Assembly: GCA_019429325.1 (NCBI GenBank)
Contig: JAHYJA010000005.1
Span: 1-45,905 of the forward strand
Source of the DNA: Bacteroidales bacterium
GTDB taxonomy: Bacteria; Bacteroidota; Bacteroidia; Bacteroidales; VadinHA17
Reading direction: 5' to 3'
Length of the DNA: 45,905 nt
Of the stretch, positions 35,428 to 45,376 are shown in pieces. Position numbers and translations under genes: made by a program. The stretch's first letter is position 1; each line of letters begins with the position of its first letter. Under the pieces are notes generated by a model. That model made no database searches and had not been told where the DNA came from. It was given only the letters and a program-made list of their open reading frames with translations.

Positions 35428-37191
35428 ATGAATTCAATTATCCGTAATCTGTTAATTCCGGTCCTGGCAATTGTAATCATTAATAATGCCGGAGCACAAA
35501 CAGCAGTTTACACCACCAATAGTGGTATGACCATTGGCTTTGGACCGGGGGCCACCTGGCAGCAGTCTGATATAGCCAACTCGCGGGGAGCGGGTTTCAA
35601 CTTTTATCTGGGAAGTTATATTTATAAAAAGGAAAATGCCCTGCTGTCGCTCGACTGGAAAATAAGGTTCCTGGGAGGCGGAAACCAGGCTTTTGATCAC
35701 AGGATCAATGCCGATGGAACTTACAGCAATATAAGTTACGGCTTCTTCAATTACGATCTGGAACTTGGCCTTACACTGAATCGCCTGAAAGAAAGGACCA
35801 GGATCGTACTTACAGCTTTTGCCGGTCCCGGAATAACCCACGGAATGACTTCCACCGACCTTTTGGATGCAGACGGGACTCCCTATGATTTCAGTGTAAT
35901 AGATCCGAACGACGGGAGGAAACAGATCAATGAAGGATTGCTTGAACTGTCGGATAAGGAGTTCGAAACCAGACTTGTAAATAAAGCCGCATTATTGCCG
36001 ACACTCGGTATTTATCTCGGTTACCAGTTTTCACGCAGCTTCTCACTGGGGATTGAACACAAGATAAACTTCTCTCTTACAGAAAGGAACAGTTTTACCG
36101 GAGTCGACATGGATAATAATATTGTAACGGCTTCCGCGAAAGACAGGAACCATTATACTTCACTCGGGTTCAGGTGGAACCTGGGCGGGGCAACGCGCCC
36201 GGCCAGAAGAAATACGGGAAGCTATATAAGCACTCCTGCCAATTCTTACAGGACCACTCCGGCCAGACCGGTTGCCGACCCAACACCGGCTGTTACCGTT
36301 CCCCCTCCTGTCGGGGAGAAGGCTCCACCTCCGGTCAGGACTAAAGAGGAGCCTGCTGCCAGCCGGGAAAAACCTGCAGGAATTGCACAGCCGGAGGTCA
36401 GGTTTGTGGATCCGGTCTCCCCTCTGACCGTTGAAAAGAATGTGTTCTCAATAAGGGTGCAGACAAGAAACCTAAGGACATGGAACGATGTGACAGTCGT
36501 GGTTAACGGAACAACTACAAGCAACTTCAACCTCCTCCCCGATGGTATGGTTACGACAAACCTAGGGCTGAAGGAAGGAGAGAACAGGGTGGAGGTCAGA
36601 GGAAAAAATGAATCCGGTGTTGCATCAGATGTAATGACAATTACATACAAGAAACCGGTACAGCCTGTTAAGCCCACAGAGATTACCGAAGAGAAACAAC
36701 CTCCACTTCCGCCTGTTCAGAAAACAGAAGAGCCTGTTCAGGTTGAAATTAAACCTGACAAACCAGCAGAGGTTATATCTGATAAACCATGTGGCATAAG
36801 GATCAATCCCGGGAATTCATCGTGGGAGTTCTGTCTCGTAACACCATCGGTTACTATAAACAGAGATTCACTGACAAACCGGAACTTCAGGTATTCCGGC
36901 CCGGCAGGCAGTCTGTACTTTTTGCCGATCGCCGGGGGAGGTAATGCCGTGGTAAAAGGTAAGGAGTTTACACTTAAACCGGGACAATACTATCTTTTCA
37001 CCGGGAATCTGGCAGTTACAATAAGCACAAAAAATCCGGGTTCAATGGGGCAATGGTCAGTATGCATAATTTCCGACAGGGAACCTCTGTCCGGCAGTGG
37101 CAGCAACAGGCCTCAAAGTCCGTGTGAGGAAAAACAGGATGAAAAGAACCGGAGAAAGGAAGCCCGGTTAGATGATACAGGTGATTTATAA
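35428..37191 (+). CDS. Envelope protein: beta-barrel, Pro-rich linker, Ig-like and C-terminal domains
   Basis: 587 residues. A signal peptide (to NAGAQ) is followed by a barrel-like region to about residue 255 (GFGPGATWQQ, LELGLTLNRL, LGIYLGYQFSRSFSLGIEH, TSLGFRWNLG). Next comes a Pro/Thr-rich linker, an Ig-like segment near 325-410 (FSIRVQTRNLRTWNDVTVVV, then GENRVEVRGKN), a second Pro/Glu-rich linker and a C-terminal domain with CGIRINPGNSSWEFC. The tail is charged and could be cytoplasm-averse surface material. Probably outer-membrane located, linking to the cell wall or surface. No named family recognised. Directly precedes the potassium module (33-bp gap). Confidence 0.65.
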   Translation: MNSIIRNLLIPVLAIVIINNAGAQTAVYTTNSGMTIGFGPGATWQQSDIANSRGAGFNFYLGSYIYKKENALLSLDWKIRFLGGGNQAFDHRINADGTYSNISYGFFNYDLELGLTLNRLKERTRIVLTAFAGPGITHGMTSTDLLDADGTPYDFSVIDPNDGRKQINEGLLELSDKEFETRLVNKAALLPTLGIYLGYQFSRSFSLGIEHKINFSLTERNSFTGVDMDNNIVTASAKDRNHYTSLGFRWNLGGATRPARRNTGSYISTPANSYRTTPARPVADPTPAVTVPPPVGEKAPPPVRTKEEPAASREKPAGIAQPEVRFVDPVSPLTVEKNVFSIRVQTRNLRTWNDVTVVVNGTTTSNFNLLPDGMVTTNLGLKEGENRVEVRGKNESGVASDVMTITYKKPVQPVKPTEITEEKQPPLPPVQKTEEPVQVEIKPDKPAEVISDKPCGIRINPGNSSWEFCLVTPSVTINRDSLTNRNFRYSGPAGSLYFLPIAGGGNAVVKGKEFTLKPGQYYLFTGNLAVTISTKNPGSMGQWSVCIISDREPLSGSGSNRPQSPCEEKQDEKNRRKEARLDDTGDL

Positions 37192-37224
37192 CCATGTGTA
37201 TTTAATATTCAATCCAGGCAGAAG

Positions 37225-39006
37225 GTGAATCAGTTACTGCGAACAAATGGTAAAATCAACGCTTTTCTTAAACGTGCAGGCAGAACTCCGTTTGTCATAA
37301 GTCTGTTTTCAATTTTATGTTTTTTGTTTGAGTTCGGGTTTGAACATGATTCAGACGTGATTGATGTTCTCAGAAAAATATATATCTTAAGCATATTTGC
37401 CGGTTCAATATCAATAATTGTCAGGTACTTTTTCAGGAACAACCGTCCAAGACTAAAATCCATTCCCGCTGATATCCTGCTTCTGATATTCCTGGTTCTG
37501 ATTGTTCATCAGAATGTAGAAGCCGACCCGCTGCATAAAATGAAAATATTCACACAATTTTTCTGGATTTACATAGCAATTTTCCTTGTTTTCTTTCGGG
37601 AATTCTCAGCAATAAGGGTGGAGTTTAAAAGAGCCGTTTTCAACCCGGCACAATTATTTATTTTAAGTTTTCTGTTAATAATCATTGCCGGGACATTTTT
37701 ATTGCTTCTCCCAAAAGCTTCTGTAGCGAAGATCAGTCTTATAGATGCCCTTTTTACCTCCACAAGTGCTGTTTGCGTAACTGGTCTGACTGTAGTTGAT
37801 ACAGGAAGTTACTTTACAGGGTTTGGGCAAATAATCATAGCAATATTGATTCAGGCAGGAGGATTGGGCATTATGACATTTGCCAGTTATTTCAGCTATT
37901 TTTTCAGAGGTGGCTCCTCTTACGAAAACCAGCTGATCCTTAAAGATCTGACAAATGCTGAAAAAATATCTGAAGTGTTTACGGTTCTGAAAAAAATTAT
38001 ACTGATCACATTTTTCATTGAAGGGATCGGGGCAATCCTTATATACAATGCTGTTGACAGTGAACTGATCCCGTCACTTGCAGACCGGTTGTTCTTTTCG
38101 GCTTTTCATGCTGTATCAGGCTTCTGCAATGCAGGCTTTTCAAATCTGCCCGACAGTTTTTATGAAGATGCATACCGGTTGAATTACCCCTTGCACCTGA
38201 TAGTTGCCTTTCTTTTCATACTTGGGGGACTGGGATTTCCGATAGTTTTTAATCTGATCAGACTTCTGAAAGCCAGATTAAAGTCATTCTTCCTGCTGCT
38301 TTTAAGCAGAAAAAAACAAATTCACTCTCCCTTGCTGATTAATATCAACACAAGGCTGGTACTTATTACATCCCTGATCCTTTCAATAACGGGCACTATT
38401 GCTTTCTTTATCCTCGAATATAACAACACTCTTTCTGACCACGGTTTTTCCGGTAAGGTTATCACTTCATTTTTTGCCTCGGTAACAACCAGAACTGCCG
38501 GTTTTAATTCTGTGGATACCTCCGCATTAACCCTTCCGACAATGCTGATCGTAATCTTTTTAATGTGGGTTGGAGCATCCCCTGCCTCAACGGGTGGTGG
38601 TATTAAGACGAGTACCATCGCAGTTGCGCTGCTTAATATCGTTAGTATTGCCAGGGGAAATTTGCGCCTTGAGGTTTACGGGAGAGAGATACCGGGAGTC
38701 TCTGTGAACAGGGCGTTTGCAATTATTGTTCTGTCAATGGTCGTAATCGCGTTTTCGATAGGATGTCTTACTGTTTTTGAAACAGGTAAAGGTTTTCTTC
38801 AAATATGTTTTGAATGTGTTTCAGCTTTCAGCACCGTCGGACTAAGCACGGGAATAACAGCTGACCTGACATCAGCAGGTAAACTGGTTTTAATCTTCAC
38901 CATGTTTACAGGCAGGGTAAGTATGCTTACAATATTGATAGCATTCTTTAAAAAAGTATCTTCAGGGAATTACAGATATCCTACTGAGAGTATCTTAATA
39001 AACTAA
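37225..39006 (+). CDS. trkH: TrkH/KtrB-family potassium uptake channel subunit
   Basis: 593 residues from GTG 37225. The four pore-loop filters are visible in order: SAVCVTGLTVVDTG, FHAVSGFCNAGFSNL, SVTTRTAGFNSVD and VSAFSTVGLSTG, each with its conserved Gly. N-terminal extra helices account for the length. It takes up K+ (sometimes with Na+) across the inner membrane and needs the cytosolic RCK subunit encoded next (13-bp gap). Full length, no damage. Confidence 0.93.
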   Translation: MNQLLRTNGKINAFLKRAGRTPFVISLFSILCFLFEFGFEHDSDVIDVLRKIYILSIFAGSISIIVRYFFRNNRPRLKSIPADILLLIFLVLIVHQNVEADPLHKMKIFTQFFWIYIAIFLVFFREFSAIRVEFKRAVFNPAQLFILSFLLIIIAGTFLLLLPKASVAKISLIDALFTSTSAVCVTGLTVVDTGSYFTGFGQIIIAILIQAGGLGIMTFASYFSYFFRGGSSYENQLILKDLTNAEKISEVFTVLKKIILITFFIEGIGAILIYNAVDSELIPSLADRLFFSAFHAVSGFCNAGFSNLPDSFYEDAYRLNYPLHLIVAFLFILGGLGFPIVFNLIRLLKARLKSFFLLLLSRKKQIHSPLLININTRLVLITSLILSITGTIAFFILEYNNTLSDHGFSGKVITSFFASVTTRTAGFNSVDTSALTLPTMLIVIFLMWVGASPASTGGGIKTSTIAVALLNIVSIARGNLRLEVYGREIPGVSVNRAFAIIVLSMVVIAFSIGCLTVFETGKGFLQICFECVSAFSTVGLSTGITADLTSAGKLVLIFTMFTGRVSMLTILIAFFKKVSSGNYRYPTESILIN

Positions 39007-39019
39007 TTACCTTATAGCA

Positions 39020-39709
39020 ATGAAATTTATAATTATCGGACTGGGAAACTTTGGTTCTTCACTGGCAGAGAAACTGACCAGAATGGGTCATGAAGTAATA
39101 GGCGCTGATAACAAGCTTGAGAAAGTTGAATCAATGAAAGATAAGGTCACTCATGCAGTTTGTCTGGATTGCAAAAATCAGGATTCCATCAAAAATCTGC
39201 CACTGAGGAATACAGATGTGGTTGTGGTAAGCATTGGGGAGGATGAAGGTGCAAATCTGCTTACAACTGCCTTGCTGAAGAAAATGGGTGTCCCAAGATT
39301 AATCAGCCGGTCGGTATCTCCTATTCACGAGACAATCCTGGAAGCGATGGAGGTGACGGAAATTGTGCGGCCGGAAGAGGAGACAGCAGAACGATGGGCA
39401 AGAAAACTAACCACTGAGGGCATGATTGATTCATACGAACTGACAGATAAATACAGTATAGTGGAGGTAAGGGTCCCTGAAAAATTTGCAGGGAAAACCA
39501 TCGGTGAAGTTGGATTTAACCGGGATTATAACGTTATTGTCCTTACAATATTGAAAAATGTAAAGGAGAGAAATATATTGGGGCTCTTCAGAAAACCGGC
39601 AAAACCGGTAATTGAGGGAGTCGCGACAGCTCAGACCATGCTTTATGAAGGCGATGTAATGGTTTTATACGGTCATAACGACCGGATATCTGAATTACTG
39701 AAAGAATAG
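39020..39709 (+). CDS. trkA: TrkA/KtrA-type potassium regulatory subunit
   Basis: 229 residues. RCK N-terminal Rossmann motif GLGNFGSSLAEKL with the acidic residue in IGADNKLEK, followed by the TrkA-C domain (YSIVEVRVPEKFAGKTIGEV, then YEGDVMVLYG). It binds nucleotides and gates the TrkH-type channel encoded just upstream. Single RCK domain, as in KtrA, so a KtrAB-like assembly is likely. Confidence 0.93.
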   Translation: MKFIIIGLGNFGSSLAEKLTRMGHEVIGADNKLEKVESMKDKVTHAVCLDCKNQDSIKNLPLRNTDVVVVSIGEDEGANLLTTALLKKMGVPRLISRSVSPIHETILEAMEVTEIVRPEEETAERWARKLTTEGMIDSYELTDKYSIVEVRVPEKFAGKTIGEVGFNRDYNVIVLTILKNVKERNILGLFRKPAKPVIEGVATAQTMLYEGDVMVLYGHNDRISELLKE

Positions 39710-39779
39710 CACAAAATACTTATGGTTCCGGGATGAATGAGTCCTAAGTTCAAGGCTTTTAATAAACTAAAACTATACC

Positions 39780-41915
39780 ATGCTTCTGAGTGCTGTTGAT
39801 CTCCAGCTTCCATTGACCGACCCTGTATTAAAATTCCTTATAATCCTCCTGATTATTCTGGTTATTCCGATCCTTTCCGACAGGATCAAGATCCCTCATC
39901 TGCTTGGAATGATAATCGCAGGGGTTGTAATCGGCCCCAATGGTTTCAACCTGCTGACCCGCGACAGCAGTATTATTCTGTCAGGCACGGCAGGACTACT
40001 TTACATTATGTTTCTGTCGGGACTGGAGATTCATATGATCGATTTTAAAAGGAATGCATCGAGGAGTACCCTGCTCGGCCTTTATGGATTCATTATTCCA
40101 ATGGTTTTGGGGACCCTGGCCGGGATATATGTTTTAAATTTTTCTGTTATTACTTCCGTCCTGTTAGCCAGTATGTTTGCATCACACACCCTGATCACTT
40201 ACCCGATCATAAGCAAATTTGGCATTTCAAAGCACAGGGCAGTCAATATTTCTGTTAGCAGTACCCTTGTAACAAATACCCTGGCGCTCACAGTACTGGC
40301 TGTGATTGTCGGAATAACAAGCGGAGAATTGAATAACAGTTTCTGGTTTAAACTTATATTTTCCTACATTGCATTTTCTGCCGTTATCCTCTTTTTATTC
40401 CCGGTGGTTTCAAGATGGTTTTTTAAACGTTTCAGCGATAATATCTCACAGTATATCTTTGTGCTGGCAATCGTCTTCCTGGGAGCTGTCCTGTCGAAAT
40501 TTGCCGGCATTGAAGCTATAATAGGAGCATTTCTGGCCGGATTGTCGCTGAACCGCCTGATCCCCCGGACATCACCACTTATGAACAGGATAGACTTTGT
40601 GGGGAACGCGATTTTCATCCCGTTTTTCCTGATCGGAGTTGGAATGCTGATTGATTTCAGGGCATTCGTCAAGATGGAAACTGTTCTGGTTGCCCTGGTT
40701 ATGACGATTGTTGCAACTGCAGGCAAATACATCTCGGCCTGGCTGGTCCAGAAGAATTTCAGGTTCACCAAAGATGAGCGCAGGCTTATTTTCGGACTGA
40801 CAAATTCACAGGCTGCTGCAACACTGGCCGCAGTCACGGTAGGGTATACCATCATAACCGGATACACTGCCGATGGGGAGCCTGTACGACTCCTTAATGA
40901 CAGTATCTTAAACGGTACAATAATAATGATACTTGTAACCTGTACCATCTCTTCATTCTTCACACAAAGAGGTGCCCAGAATATTGCCCTCTCGGAACTT
41001 ACCGGTGAAGAGCAGCTTGAAAGCACGGAAAGAATTCTGATCCCGGTAAGCAATCCGGGCAATATAGATGAACTGGTCAGCCTGGGCACGATCATAAAAT
41101 CAAGGAAAAACAGACAGGGTTTCTTTTCCCTTAATATTATAAACGCGGAGAATGCGGAACCCGAAAAGGAAGAGCTTGCCAGAGGGCTTCTTGATAAAGC
41201 TAAAGTTGCAGCTTCAGCCACAGATATTGACCTGAAAACAATTCTGAGATATGATATAAGTCTTGCCAACGGCATCACGAATACTGTCAGGGAAAACAGT
41301 ATTTCAGACCTGCTGCTGGGACTCCATGTGAAGAATGATTTTTCTGATTCATTTTTTGGCAGACTGACCGAGGAAATCTTGTCGAAATGCAAATGCGCAA
41401 CCTACATTTACCGTCCTCTTCAACCGATTTCCACTGTAAAACGGCACCTCGTAATAATCCCCGAAGATGCCGATACCGAAGCGGGGTTCTCTTTCTGGCT
41501 CTCCAAAGTCTGGAATATTGCCAATAACACAGGTACAAAAATCGGTTTCTTTGCGCCTGAGCGAACCCTTAACCTTTTAAAAGAGGTTATCAGAAATCAC
41601 CCGATCGATGCCGAATTCAACATTTTCACCGATCTGGATAGTTTCCTTGCGTTCAGGGATGAAGTAAAGGATGATGACAATATGATTATCGTATTAAGCA
41701 GGAAAAACTCAATTTCTTATCAGCCTGCAATGGAGAGGATTCCTGTTTACCTTGACAAATATTTCCGGAAGAAGAGTTTTCTGATAATCTACCCTGCTCA
41801 ATCATTGTCCTGGCAGTCGGACCAGCTTGATCTGACAAACCCTTCACTGCTCGAAGCAATTGAACGAATAGACCTTATCGGAAAAACCATCGCCAGGATC
41901 ATCAGCGGGAAATGA
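39780..41915 (+). CDS. CPA2-family cation:proton antiporter with C-terminal Usp-like region
   Basis: 711 residues. About twelve membrane helices up to residue 400 carry the CPA2/Kef pattern (PHLLGMIIAGVVIGPNGF, AIIGAFLAGLSLNRLIP, TNSQAAATLAAVTVGY). The soluble C-terminus (420-711) looks like tandem universal-stress-protein folds (RILIPVSNPGNIDELVSLG, SDLLLGLHVKNDF). It exchanges K+ or Na+ for protons and may be nucleotide-sensing through the Usp part. Position 70 bp behind trkA suggests a joint potassium/pH homeostasis operon. Complete. Confidence 0.9.
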   Translation: MLLSAVDLQLPLTDPVLKFLIILLIILVIPILSDRIKIPHLLGMIIAGVVIGPNGFNLLTRDSSIILSGTAGLLYIMFLSGLEIHMIDFKRNASRSTLLGLYGFIIPMVLGTLAGIYVLNFSVITSVLLASMFASHTLITYPIISKFGISKHRAVNISVSSTLVTNTLALTVLAVIVGITSGELNNSFWFKLIFSYIAFSAVILFLFPVVSRWFFKRFSDNISQYIFVLAIVFLGAVLSKFAGIEAIIGAFLAGLSLNRLIPRTSPLMNRIDFVGNAIFIPFFLIGVGMLIDFRAFVKMETVLVALVMTIVATAGKYISAWLVQKNFRFTKDERRLIFGLTNSQAAATLAAVTVGYTIITGYTADGEPVRLLNDSILNGTIIMILVTCTISSFFTQRGAQNIALSELTGEEQLESTERILIPVSNPGNIDELVSLGTIIKSRKNRQGFFSLNIINAENAEPEKEELARGLLDKAKVAASATDIDLKTILRYDISLANGITNTVRENSISDLLLGLHVKNDFSDSFFGRLTEEILSKCKCATYIYRPLQPISTVKRHLVIIPEDADTEAGFSFWLSKVWNIANNTGTKIGFFAPERTLNLLKEVIRNHPIDAEFNIFTDLDSFLAFRDEVKDDDNMIIVLSRKNSISYQPAMERIPVYLDKYFRKKSFLIIYPAQSLSWQSDQLDLTNPSLLEAIERIDLIGKTIARIISGK

Positions 41916-42035
41916 GTAATTCAGCCTGATCCCGGAATAAAACTGCCTTGGCTCAAACCCGACGCTGATTCCTAAGGGAAGCCTGCTGGCATCGGCAGCA
42001 GAGAGCTGCAGATGCCTTCTCATGAGGACACTATA

Positions 42036-42677
42036 TCAATAGCTTATTCCAAATCCAAAAGTATAGGCATTACCATCCCTGTCGGTGTAGACATAATCAA
42101 AATCTTCTGCATATCCGGGAACGTCAGATGCATTTTTCCTGACGGCTTCCTGATCTTTTGGAATGGTAAAAGGCAGTTTTCCGGCCGGATTGAGATCTTC
42201 CTCCGGGAGTAAACCATTCTTAACCGCGCTTATCAGGGGAAATGGATCTTCTGCTGCGGCCCCGGGAGCATCTCTGACGGCTTCAGCTCCTTCAGCCCTG
42301 CCAGGTTCAGCTCCTGCAGCCCTACCTGGTTCAGCTCCTGCAGCCCTGCCAGGGAAAGCACCGCCGCCGGGTATACCACCACCCCGCCTGCGCTCTGAAG
42401 TAATGTGCATCAAACCTGCTTTTTCTTCGAGCGTCATCCTTGACGACAAATCCTCTGCCCGCTCTTCAGCTGTCAATCGCCAGTCTTCATAAGGATCGAG
42501 TTTACCGTTCTTGTTAAGATCCTTAAACTGAAGTCCGTTCTTTTCAACGACAGATACTGACTTTGTTCCAAGTACAGGTTGCTTCGATCCTTTTTCTATG
42601 GCGCATGAAACCAAAAGCACACTGATCAATATACCTGCAAATACGATGTTAATGTGTTTTCTCATGAGTAATTTCAT
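42036..42677 (-). pseudogene. GH3 beta-glucosidase-like lipoprotein collapsed to about 213 residues (in-frame deletions)
   Basis: The 5' part is a normal GH3 start: lipobox LLVSC, FKDLNKNGKLDPYEDWRLTA and MTLEEKAGLMHITSE. Then comes a low-complexity Gly/Ala/Arg/Glu stretch encoded by three 24-bp units, then PLISAVKNGLLPEEDL (mid-gene), joined at about 42191 to NPAGKLPFTIPKDQEAV and the terminal GNAYTFGFGISY. GH3 proteins are about 750 residues; the barrel with the nucleophile Asp and most of the second domain are absent, so it cannot be an enzyme. All joins keep the frame. Its start overlaps the end of the GH78 gene by 29 bases, so translation is coupled. Confidence 0.85.
42282..42353. repeat. 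24-bp tandem repeat, three units, inside the GH3 remnant
   Basis: Three units of TTCAGCTCCTGCAGCCCTGC plus CAGG, with 2-3 substitutions among them (42282-42305, 42306-42329, 42330-42353). They encode an 8-residue repeat GRAAGAEP on the minus strand. Confidence 0.85.
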
Positions 42678-45375
42678 TTTTCTGCTGGTAAACCTCAAAA
42701 TCATAATTCCCTGATTTCAGTGAAATTTTGAGGGAATTATCTTTTTCTTTTACGACTTTTAATGCCTTGTTCTTCAATATGTCCTGCCCCTCCTCAGTTA
42801 TTCTTTCGCCCTTCAGGCAGAGTGTGGCGGTGCTGTTAGCCGGGATAGACACATGGTATTTCACCATATCCCGGGATCTTTCCCACTTAGAGACAATCGT
42901 GCCGTATGGCCCTTCATGCTCAGCCTCAAAATGGTCAAGACCTTCAACAAAATTGGGTCTCAGTATGACATTTTTAAATCCGGGCGCCCCTTCGTCCGGG
43001 AAAATGCCTCCCAGGGCCTTGTAGTACCAGGCGTTTATCTCGCCGAACATGATATGGTTCATCGAGATATCACTTGATGCATCAAGGGGCCAGTTTTCGT
43101 AAAATGTTGTTGCACCATTTACGATCCACCATCCCCACGAAGGGAAGCTCTCCTGTGCCGCCACCCTGTATGCCAGATCGGCGTAGCCATTTTCGCTGAG
43201 CGCGTTAAGAATAGTCTTTGTTCCAAGCAGTCCGACATCAATATGTTCATTATCAGCCATTACCCTCTCAGAGAGGTTTTCAGCCACACGCGGGATGTAT
43301 TCTTCCGGCACCAGGCCCCAGTGCAGTGCGGCGCTCAATTCAGTCTGCAAACCTGTCCCGTAAATACCTTTTTCAGGGTCGAGGTATTTACCATTGAAGG
43401 CTTTTTTGATTTTCTCAGCCAGACGAGAATACTTCGTGGCGTCATCATATCTTCCCAGAAGCCTTGCTGTTTTTGCGAGTATGGTGGCATCGGCAAAATA
43501 GTATGCCGTCGATGTAAACTCTTTGGGTGTTATCGATTTTACGGGCACCCAGTCACCCAGGCCCCAGTCGGTGATCCCGTCCGGACTCCTTGAGTCGATC
43601 TGATCAACATACCTTTTAATATTATCGTAACAATCCTCAAGCAATCTCCGGTCACCGTAAAACAGCCATATATTCCAGGGTATCAGTGCAATGGTGCTGG
43701 TCCAGTCGGGCCCGTTGGCCCAATGGTAGCCCCATCCGCTTGTGGGTATTATTGCCGGCAGTACGCCGTTAGACAGTTGCTCGTCGCGGTGGTCAGCCAG
43801 CCACTTTTCATAAACCGTAATGGCGTCGTAGTTGTAAAGCCCGGTCTCTATATTGATATGCGCATCGCCTGTCCATCCGTTCTTTTCGCGCTGCGGGCAG
43901 TCGGTCGGATAGCCGAACAGGTTTGAGAGGTATGAGGCGTTGGAAGCCATCCATGTCCTGTTCAGGGTGTTGTTTGAAGAACTGATCTTTCCTGCAGGAG
44001 GCACATCGCTGTGCATGAAGTGTGCTGTCATGCTCTCACTTGTAATGTCGACAGGTTTATCAGAGACGATCTCCACATACTGAAATCCCTTGTAGTTAAA
44101 ACGCGGCATGAAAACATCCTCTTTTTTGCCGCTGAGGATAAGGATATCAGTCTGAAAGGGGTCCGTGTCGTCGGTTGGACGGAAATGGACATCGATGTTC
44201 GACAGATCAGCATGTCCTTTCTGATCAAGTCGTTCAGCATGTATGAGCCTGATCTGAGTGCCTTCCTCACCCGAAACCTTAATTTTTATGACACCGGATA
44301 TGTTTCTTCCGAAGTCGAAAAGATAGTTTTTACTGGTAAACTGGACCATTTCAGCGGGAGCGATCTCCAGGACATTGCGTATGGGGTGCAGGACCTGTGC
44401 TGTGATATTTGAAGAGGGCGCACCTGTATTAAGCGAATTCCGCCATTTGGAGTCATTAAAGCCCGGGCTGTCCCAGCCAGGTTGCTCAAGCCTTGCATCG
44501 TAGTGTTCTGCCGTATAGATGCTATTGAAGATAACAGGTGAATGTGAGGTTTTCCAGTCGCGGTCTGTGGCAACTATCTCTTCTGTACCATCTTCATAGG
44601 TGATCCTCAGGTCCATGCAGAATTTGGGCCGCGCACGCCATGGAGCCTTGTCGAAGTACCACACGGCAGTCGACTGGTGGTTATACCAGCCGTTGCCGAG
44701 CAGTACTCCGATGACATTTTCCCCGGTCTGCAACTGACCGGTGACATCATAGGTGACATAGAGAGTGCGGCGGTCGAACCTGGTATACATTGGATCCAGA
44801 CGATGGTCTCCCGCTTTTTCGCCGTTTATGCTGAGTTCATACAATCCAGCCACGGCTATGTACGCCCTGGCTGATGTTACCTGCCTGCTGACTGTGAATT
44901 CCTTCCTGAAATATGGGGCAGGCTTCAGGTTATAATCATAAGTATCGGTTATCCAGTGGCCTTTCCATGGGACTTTTTTCATGTAGCCAGTCTCGAAGGA
45001 GGCGGTTTCGGAAAGCTTTGTCCAGCCTCCCTTCCTTTCCCTTATTTTTACAGCCCAGTAATACCTGGTAAAAGGCTGAAGCGGGGGGCCCGACCAGAGT
45101 GCCGGAACGGTTGAGCCTTTAATCCTTCCGGATGCCCAGACGTTAGCTTTGCCGGATGCAACGTCAACAGGGTCGGTACCCACAAGAATTTCGTAAGCGG
45201 ACTGTTCAGCGCCCCGGTTCCCGGAATCCATCTGCCATGTGAAGCGTGGTTTTTCAGTATCGATACCGACCGGATTGACCATGTATTCGCACCGGAGGTT
45301 ACGGATATGAGTTATATTATCCCTGGTGCACGAACAGATAGTGACCAGGGATAATACAAAAATGATTCGTTTCAT
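42649..45375 (-). CDS. GH78 alpha-L-rhamnosidase, lipoprotein
   Basis: 908 residues. Signal peptide ending in Cys (LSLVTICSC). An N-terminal Fn3-like domain (RFTWQMDSGNRGAEQSAYEI) is followed by the carbohydrate-binding-like domain (TSARAYIAVAGLYELSINGE), the (alpha/alpha)6 catalytic domain with the acid motif in TDCPQREKNGWTGDAH, then GWGYHWANGPDWTST and GATTFYENWPLD, and a C-terminal beta domain. Intact and longer than the GH78 at 19322 because of the Fn3 domain. It should release terminal rhamnose; with the upstream Gfo/Idh/MocA gene and the collapsed GH3 downstream it forms one minus-strand operon. Confidence 0.93.
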   Translation of the reverse strand: MKRIIFVLSLVTICSCTRDNITHIRNLRCEYMVNPVGIDTEKPRFTWQMDSGNRGAEQSAYEILVGTDPVDVASGKANVWASGRIKGSTVPALWSGPPLQPFTRYYWAVKIRERKGGWTKLSETASFETGYMKKVPWKGHWITDTYDYNLKPAPYFRKEFTVSRQVTSARAYIAVAGLYELSINGEKAGDHRLDPMYTRFDRRTLYVTYDVTGQLQTGENVIGVLLGNGWYNHQSTAVWYFDKAPWRARPKFCMDLRITYEDGTEEIVATDRDWKTSHSPVIFNSIYTAEHYDARLEQPGWDSPGFNDSKWRNSLNTGAPSSNITAQVLHPIRNVLEIAPAEMVQFTSKNYLFDFGRNISGVIKIKVSGEEGTQIRLIHAERLDQKGHADLSNIDVHFRPTDDTDPFQTDILILSGKKEDVFMPRFNYKGFQYVEIVSDKPVDITSESMTAHFMHSDVPPAGKISSSNNTLNRTWMASNASYLSNLFGYPTDCPQREKNGWTGDAHINIETGLYNYDAITVYEKWLADHRDEQLSNGVLPAIIPTSGWGYHWANGPDWTSTIALIPWNIWLFYGDRRLLEDCYDNIKRYVDQIDSRSPDGITDWGLGDWVPVKSITPKEFTSTAYYFADATILAKTARLLGRYDDATKYSRLAEKIKKAFNGKYLDPEKGIYGTGLQTELSAALHWGLVPEEYIPRVAENLSERVMADNEHIDVGLLGTKTILNALSENGYADLAYRVAAQESFPSWGWWIVNGATTFYENWPLDASSDISMNHIMFGEINAWYYKALGGIFPDEGAPGFKNVILRPNFVEGLDHFEAEHEGPYGTIVSKWERSRDMVKYHVSIPANSTATLCLKGERITEEGQDILKNKALKVVKEKDNSLKISLKSGNYDFEVYQQKNEITHEKTH

Positions 45376-45376
45376 T

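Noticed and set aside
40364-41392. 342-residue antisense frame within the CPA2 antiporter gene
   Set aside because: Ser/Leu-rich shadow of a membrane-protein gene; the sense frame has clear family motifs.
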